Assembly: GCF_030463565.1 (NCBI RefSeq)
Contig: NC_134654.1
Coordinates: forward strand, 19,545,702 to 19,609,701
Direction of reading: 5' to 3'
DNA from: Pelecanus crispus
Lineage: Eukaryota; Chordata; Aves; Pelecaniformes; Pelecanidae
Length of the DNA: 64,000 nt
Shown one piece after another: positions 57,755 through 64,000 of this stretch (its first letter is position 1; every line of letters starts with the position of its first letter). Position numbers and translations under genes: made by a program. The notes beneath the pieces are model-generated. The model made no database searches and had not been told where the DNA came from. It was given only the letters and a program-made list of their open reading frames with translations.

Positions 57755-60700
57755 ATATTTCTGAAACTCTCCCCAGAGAACATGTCCATGTCTCCAGAGA
57801 AGATATCCACCTGAGGTATTAGAAATGGTCTGCTATACTCTTGTGCTTCAGACTATAATGAGAATAATATCTAAACATTGCAGATGCCAAGTGGAAGATG
57901 CTCTCTGAGTCTTTCTGTGAATTAGTAACAGTAATTAGTAATGCTGGGAAAATCTCTAAGTTTATTTCTCTCAGCAGTTCATGAATCCCTGAGACATTTG
58001 GTCCATCTCCTCTTAACACAGTGGAAAACTACATTTGTTTCTTCAAGGAATCTGGCTGAGCTCTTGGGTTCAGGAGCCAGTATTGCATCCACAAATCCGT
58101 TAAGACATGGAGGGCTAAATTATGCAGCCATTTCTCATTCAAGTTCTAAAATCTTACTCTGGGGCTACTTGTACGAGTAATGCTTTATCAACAGAAGTAA
58201 TAATTTCATCCTCAGATGGCAGAATTCATTGTTCTGCTCCAATATGACAGAAAAAAAGAGAGCTCTGTTTTTTGGGGTGTTCTTTCTCCATACATATTGC
58301 CTTACAATTCTTAGACAAGCCTTCTGAGAAACCACAAAGGTCGGTTTACTGCTCATGGTTTGCACCTGCATTATATTATCTTTGATCAGAGACAAAATTG
58401 ACAGCAAGCTTGCGGGTGAATGACATTTAAGGTATATACCTATGTTCTCATCTGGTTTTTAAAGGTGGATGGTGAGATGACATTTTGCCCAAATGTCTGT
58501 GATTTCTGAGAAAGAGACTTATTTAAGAAATACTTTGTAACACCCCTGTGGATTTCTCTGCTAATCTCCTTCTCATACACGATAATGCTCGTAGTGCAAG
58601 CTTTTGTAGAGAATCTCCTGAAAGCGGTGGCAGTCAGTGACTAAACTATAACAGCTTTTGGACTCAAAACTTTCTTTCAAAAAATAAAAACTGTTCAAGT
58701 TTTCAAAAAAAGCCATTAACAAGAAACTGTGCATGTATGTGTGTACACACTGCAGGTGAAGAAACTACAGTTCCTAATGACTGTCAAGGCTACAATTAAA
58801 AACACAGGCCTTCCTCAGAGAGCCGTATGCTCCTCCCTTGCAGAGGCTGTTTTGGAAATAAAGTTGTTGCATGCAGAAATAGATAATTATATTTATGTCT
58901 TAGCCAAAACAGGAAACAGAGGAGAGCTTCTAGGATGTTTTCAGCTCACAGAGAAACTCAAATGAACAGTCTGAACTGAGGCTTTGCAACTTTTAGACTT
59001 GTTCAGAATTAGGTGAACCAGGAGGGGTCCATTCTTGAAAGGATGCCTGTTGTCCTTCTGGTTCTTTTGTTGGTAAATCTCACCATTAGGATCATGGCAA
59101 ATCAGCAAATAGTCTTGGTGTACTTGGCTGGAGGCAGAGATGGGCTGTTCTTTCATTGCTAGTTACTCAATGGCAACCTCTAATGCTTGGACCTGAGGGC
59201 ACCACTTTGGTGGAACAAAAAGAGAGGCAGAAATAATCCTAATAAAAATAATTACATTCATTAATGACATCCTTTCTTCAGCTAGCATCTCTTAGGCTGC
59301 TCTCATGCCTCAAGAAAAAAATTGTGGTCTTTGTGGTAAAGATACCGAAGCCTGGCTGCTGCAGGGATGCTTGAGGTGTTATGTTTCTATCTGCCACTCA
59401 GCACTGCTACACAGTGGGCTGCTCAGTGGTCTGGCTTATCACCATCCTGAGAGAAGGACTTGTGATAACATTCTGGCAGAAGATTGTGGGTTTTATGCTA
59501 GGAAGGGCTGTCGCGCTGCTTCTTCAAAGCAGAAAGACTCAGGCGCATAAGCTCACTGAACATAGCCTTGCTCGTCCTCCCCTGAACCATCATCAGCCTG
59601 TGACCTGGCCTGCGGTCCCTCACTGTCACTCTCCCACACTGTGCTCTGTATTACAGTTGGCCGTGGTCATTAGGTTAGCCAGTGGAAACAGTTCCTTCCT
59701 GGCCCAAGTCCATCCTGCCTTGACGATGTTCTCCTTGTGGTTTACTAACAAGTTTATGTCAAGCATGGGGTTCAGACCATAATAAAGAACTGTGTGAACA
59801 CATGAACATGCCTAGCAGGCTTACTACAGCCATGGTCAGCTCTGATAGTTCCTGCAATTTGGGCAGAGCTGCAGTCCTACTGGCAATGGCCAGTATGTGA
59901 ATAGGACTTGATCTGCTCAGAGCATTATGCATTCACTAATTAACTCAATCTTCTGCTTTTTCCATTTTAAAGAAAAGAAGCTGAGGCACTAGCTAGCTGA
60001 TGCCACTGGACCAAGGCCATGCAGCAAGTCAGAAGCTGAGTCAGGCAGTAAAGCAGTTTTCATTCCTGCGTATCATGCAAGCCCACCAACATAAACACGT
60101 CCTTCATATTTCTGTTCTGTTACTATATGGAATGAAGTAGAGGAGGGCAATGTGACAATCAAGCCTGTTCAGTTGTGAGCTGGCATTACTTTCATTGCTT
60201 CACATTTAAAGGGTTTGATTTTTAATCTTTGATCTTATCTATTTCCTAGCACAAAGACCTAAGAGAAAGCACCTCCTGATTTTACACCATGCCTGCATTT
60301 TTTTGCAGCAGAACTTCTGGCATGTGCCAGTGGTACATTGTAAGTGGCTGGTCTCTGTGGCTGGTGACTGTAACATCTCTGTCATCAAAACATATTATCA
60401 GGCAGTGACCTTGCTCTACCAGTCACAAATGTTATGATCTGAGATTTTCTCTTTTGGTGGGCTTTTATTTATCTCAAATAGCACCTCTGAAGATTTGGTG
60501 TATGATATTTATAACCACTTACATATCCTGTGGAGAGAAAGAGCCTTGCAGCTCACACACTACATCACTTTATTTGGGCATTTCTACATTATACTTGTAC
60601 ACCTCTCCTTTGTGTATTGCTAGTTCAGATATTAGCAGCAGTCTTGCTGTTGCAGCCCTAACTTCCTCTGGGCTCAGATACTCCACCCACAGTTAGACCA

Positions 60701-63608
60701 CTTCCAGTACACTACTATGCTTAGGGCTTGTCTAGGTATTGCAGGCAAGGTATTGCAGGCAAGGTATTGCAAGGGTACCTCAGTATTGCAGTGTGGAGCT
60801 CATGTAGACATATCCATTAACAGTGCTCAACTACTGATGTAGCAGTGCTGCCTTTCACAAGGCTTGGCATTTGTATAGATCCTGAATAAATCCACCGGCA
60901 CCTGGCATGCACTGAGCTCCAGCATGCCCCAGCTATGCTGTTATCAGTGCCTGAGCTTGCTAGGTTAAAGCCACGTATCTCAACTGCTGTGTAGATGCAC
61001 CCTGCATGATGCAGAATCATGAGCTCTCAGTCTGACAGAGACAGTGTGGAGAGGGAACCACCACAGTCTGGAGTATTAACAAAGAAGCTGCTTAAGAGAT
61101 GGAGACTAAACAAGAATTTTTGTGCTGTTTGTTTGGTTTTTTTAGTTTAAGCAGAGCTATTTTAGTGATTGAAAACTGATTAGTGATGAAAACTGATGTG
61201 ATGAACTGATTGTGAACATTAGTGATGAACTGATTTAGTGATCAAAACTGGGAAAAATCATGCTCCTACATATATAGCTATCTGTCTGATAGGTTCAAAG
61301 ACATTCAACAATTATGTTTGAAGGGTTATAGGGAAAGTAGGGATATTCATTGCAGTACTGGGCACTTTCAGGTATGAACCCAAGACTCCGTAGATCAATA
61401 ATTTGAGATGGAAAATGTTATCCAATACTCAGTTCGTTTAAAAGCTGTGCAATTACTTTTCTGCAGCTACGCTTGTGCATTGATTTGCTGTGCTTCCTGT
61501 CTGCCAGCCCTGGACTTCTCTTGACCACAAACTGTACCAGTCACTCTAAGCTGTGATGTGACAGCCATGGTCTGCTGTCGAATTCTGTCAGCTGTTAGGT
61601 GGCCCAGCTGGTTGGTCATCCTAATGTTCGTGCTAACATGCTCATATGAATGAGGTTCTTGGAATGCTCTTCAGCCCAAGTCAGATATGGACCAACTTGC
61701 ATCTTATTTATATCTGCTTGGACAATATATTATCAGTTCTGAAAGGTCCTTTGTGGGTTGAAGCAACTTTTTCGTAGTAAATTTTAAGTGTGCTCAGCTT
61801 TAGTTTATATTCCTCTTTAGGAGACTCTAATTTACTGGCATGACGCAGCTGGGTATAGAGGCCATTGCAGACCAACAGGAGGCAGGAAACTCATTCCCCA
61901 CTTAAGGGTTCTTGCAGTTTAAACGGACAGGCAAGGAGGTGCAGCTGAGGCTTCCTTAGGTGTACAGGGATTCACAATATAAGACAGAGGAGAAGAAGGA
62001 GAGGATACCGGTTTGTTTGAGCAATCAGTCAGGCTTTTCAAGTAGGTGCTGCATTATTCTTGTTGGTTCTAAAGCTGTATTATTTAAAAAACAAAAAAGT
62101 AGCAAAACATTCTCTAGTCCTGTCCTACATTTTCTTCTTTGTTTTTTTGTGGCTTTCTAGTAATTACAGGTCCTACAACTCTAGGTTAGAAATTCTGATA
62201 GACAATAGCTGACTTTTTGTTTCCTTGGGGCAGGCTCTGGTGGTTACGGGGAAGAACCTGATTAGATAGGTGTATGAAGCACTACTGCTGTATTCCAACA
62301 GAAGCTTGGTCTCAGAAAAGCAACTCAGCTCTGGGTGCTAACCTGCTGTGTTACATGTGTGAAACATGAGTTCATGTGGCCAGGTAAAAAGTAAATTTGT
62401 GAAGCTGAATTAATTGTGATAACTGTCAGTGTAATCCTGGAAAGAGTGAGAGAAGCTTATAGCTGCAGTTCCTGAGGTGTTTGGAAAAGGTAGGGAGTGA
62501 AGGTGCACCAGAGTAATGTTGGTTGGAATAAAGTGCTGTACTTTCCCATTGTCTCCAGCAAACCCAGCAGCCAGCATGCATCATGCTTACTCTGGAAGTG
62601 GTCTCAACCAGGCTTGCATGCAAATGAGGTGATGTTATAACCTTTTGCATCTCTGCTATGTCTTAGTTGCTGTCTTAAATGCAGCAACTTGCATCTTGCA
62701 TATCAGCTGTCATCCCCTCCCTGATATGCCTTCTCTGTGACTGTCCTTTGTCTAACAGATGTCTAAGTTAGCTCCTAAGATAATTTCACCCTTTTCAACT
62801 ATGCTGCAAGCCTGTGATCAAAAAGATGGGCACATGTAGTGCCTGAGCAATTAGACAAGGTATTGTGAATTTTTCCATAATGTTTGTGTTGGCAACGTAT
62901 TTCCTCAGCAGCAAGTTTAGTTTCTAAGAATTGGAAGCTCCATTTTTTTATTTTTGTGTCTTTCCCTCCCCGCTTCTGTGTGTTACTTGTTTCCTTTGCG
63001 GCAAAACAGGACATGTGTTCAAGAACCACGAGAACAACAAGCTCTGAGGTACTTCAATTCACTACATCAAATAGCTCTTAAAGCTACCTTTAACACTGTC
63101 AAAAAGCCTGGCCAGTTGAGGAGAAAGGAGGAGAGCTGTTGTTACTGTGAGTTTCTTTACAGCTGGAGGAAAAGGAAATACCAGAGGCTATTAGAAGGAA
63201 ATCAGTGGTTAATAGTCTGTGGTCTCAAACGGTTTCACTTTTTGCTTTTTTTCATATCTGTGAAAGCATATTTAAAAGACTTTAAATGGTGGATATTGTA
63301 GTAGGAGTTGGCATCAATAAACAGGAAAACCCTTGATCACATGTTGGTGTTTAATGGTGTAAATATACAAAGGTTTTTGTTAATATCTGTTTCTATGCTT
63401 GGTTTGAGACACCACTTGCCACCCCTCTGGGCATCCCCATTAATGAGGGAGGGAACTCTCTGGCTCATTAAAAATATGTTCTTTTAAGAGAATGGAAAAA
63501 AGATATAGGATGTTACTAAAGGATGGGAAGAGGCATCTTGAAGGATGCTAAAGCAGAAGTAATGGGTTAGGGCCGGCAAAGGAGGTCAGAGCTGATAGAA
63601 GTGCAGAG
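57755..63608. other. Intergenic DNA, no gene recognised
   Basis: Nearly 6 kb without an assignable exon. A frame at about 58755-58965 follows an ACACACTGCAG acceptor-like site and stays open for some 69 codons, but it has no matching donor and no domain. A short tandem repeat is listed separately. Confidence 0.4.
60736..60775. repeat. 14-bp tandem repeat, about 2.7 copies
   Basis: GTATTGCAGGCAAG is repeated exactly twice (60736-60763), followed by a third, truncated and slightly changed copy. A further GTATTGCAG occurs at about 60783. Confidence 0.85.
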
Positions 63609-63830
63609 CTAGAAAGGACTCTGAAAGGTCAGCTGGTCCACACCTCTACTACAAAAAATAATTAGCTGTATCTAGGTTTAGACCATTCCAGGAGTTAAGT
63701 GCTTGCTCAACCTGTTTCTGAAGGCTCCTGCTGGTAGTATAATTCATAAAGTCTGTGCTAGGGCTTAATTTCCTTGTAACTTGTCTGACCTGTATTTTGA
63801 GCTGTGTTCAATATCGGTATGTAACTAGGA
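63609..63830 (-). mobile_element. Ancient CR1 3' relic
   Basis: Diverged reverse-orientation CR1 3' sequence: GAAAGGACTCTGAAAGGTCA, then TTTAGACCATTCCAGG and CTCAACCTGTTTCTGAAGG, in the order seen in old sauropsid CR1 elements. It has no surviving octamer tail or coding frame and is much older than the other CR1 copies here. Confidence 0.5.
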
Positions 63831-64000
63831 GTGTCAGGCAAACAAAACTACTCTGTTCTTTGAATAATATCAGTGGAAGGGTTTGGACTAGAACAGGGGA
63901 CCTTGAAGGTACTGCTGCCTGAGGAGAGAGAATCATAACAAATCTTGTGTAGAGCTGGTAGCAACACAGAAGAATTATTATGAGAGAGATATTATTGATG
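63831..64000. other. Unassigned sequence at window end
   Basis: Nothing recognised in the last 170 bases. Confidence 0.4.

Noticed and set aside
58755..58965. Exon-like open stretch after an ACACACTGCAG acceptor
   Set aside because: No donor before its stop codon, no domain, no neighbouring exons.
1..64000. CRISPR arrays, operons, tRNA or rRNA genes
   Set aside because: Looked for and not seen. The window is vertebrate genomic DNA with spliced genes and retroelements.

Overview
This is bird genomic DNA. It carries several CR1 LINE copies, including two with reverse-transcriptase coding remnants and the tandem ATTCTATG-type 3' ends usual in birds. It also carries a family of about 550-bp LTRs flanked by 5-bp target duplications, as expected for an avian ERVL-type retrovirus. 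The genes are split by GT-AG introns and non-coding DNA dominates. No bacterial, plasmid or phage features are visible. I cannot name the species.

Two protein-coding genes can be assembled exon by exon, both on the + strand and both in the middle of the window. The first (31788-35273, four coding exons, 194 aa) encodes a small secreted or membrane-anchored cysteine-rich glycoprotein: signal peptide, eight ectodomain cysteines including a CC...CN ending like the Ly6/uPAR fold, and a hydrophobic C-terminus. I do not recognise its orthologue. The second (42100-50077, five coding exons, 326 aa) is CD7, a T/NK-lineage immunoglobulin-superfamily receptor. It is recognised by its CD7-type V domains without the usual core tryptophan, a single transmembrane helix, and a cytoplasmic tail with the YEDM motif that in mammalian CD7 recruits PI 3-kinase. 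Unlike human CD7 (one V domain plus a proline-rich stalk), this gene has two tandem V domains on separate phase-1 exons, about half identical to each other, and almost no stalk.

Region by region: 1-6.3 kb holds no recognisable gene. 6.3-8.3 kb is a CR1 element split by a solo LTR. 8.3-18.9 kb is mostly unannotatable, with an LTR-like element at 11.7-12.2 kb and a CpG- and TATA-containing block beside it. A solo LTR lies at 19.0-19.5 kb. The 3' end of an ERVL-like provirus with a truncated LTR lies at 24.4-25.25 kb. A different 1.14-kb LTR with internal tandem repeats lies at 26-27.1 kb. 27-31.7 kb holds only a CR1 3' tail and one exon-like coiled-coil fragment. Then come the cysteine-rich gene (31.8-35.3 kb), an LTR 0.67 kb upstream of the CD7 start codon, and CD7 itself (42.1-50.1 kb), whose introns hold a CR1 copy and a sense-oriented solo LTR. 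52-53.9 kb is the longest CR1 copy, inactivated by deletion of its catalytic core. A GC-rich block follows at 54-54.8 kb, then another solo LTR at 57.2-57.7 kb, and finally gene-poor DNA with an ancient CR1 relic at 63.6 kb.

Functionally, the two genes look like adjacent lymphocyte or epithelial surface proteins on one strand. In mammals the gene next to CD7 is SECTM1, which encodes a CD7 ligand. The neighbour here does not resemble SECTM1 by eye, so any functional link is only a hypothesis.
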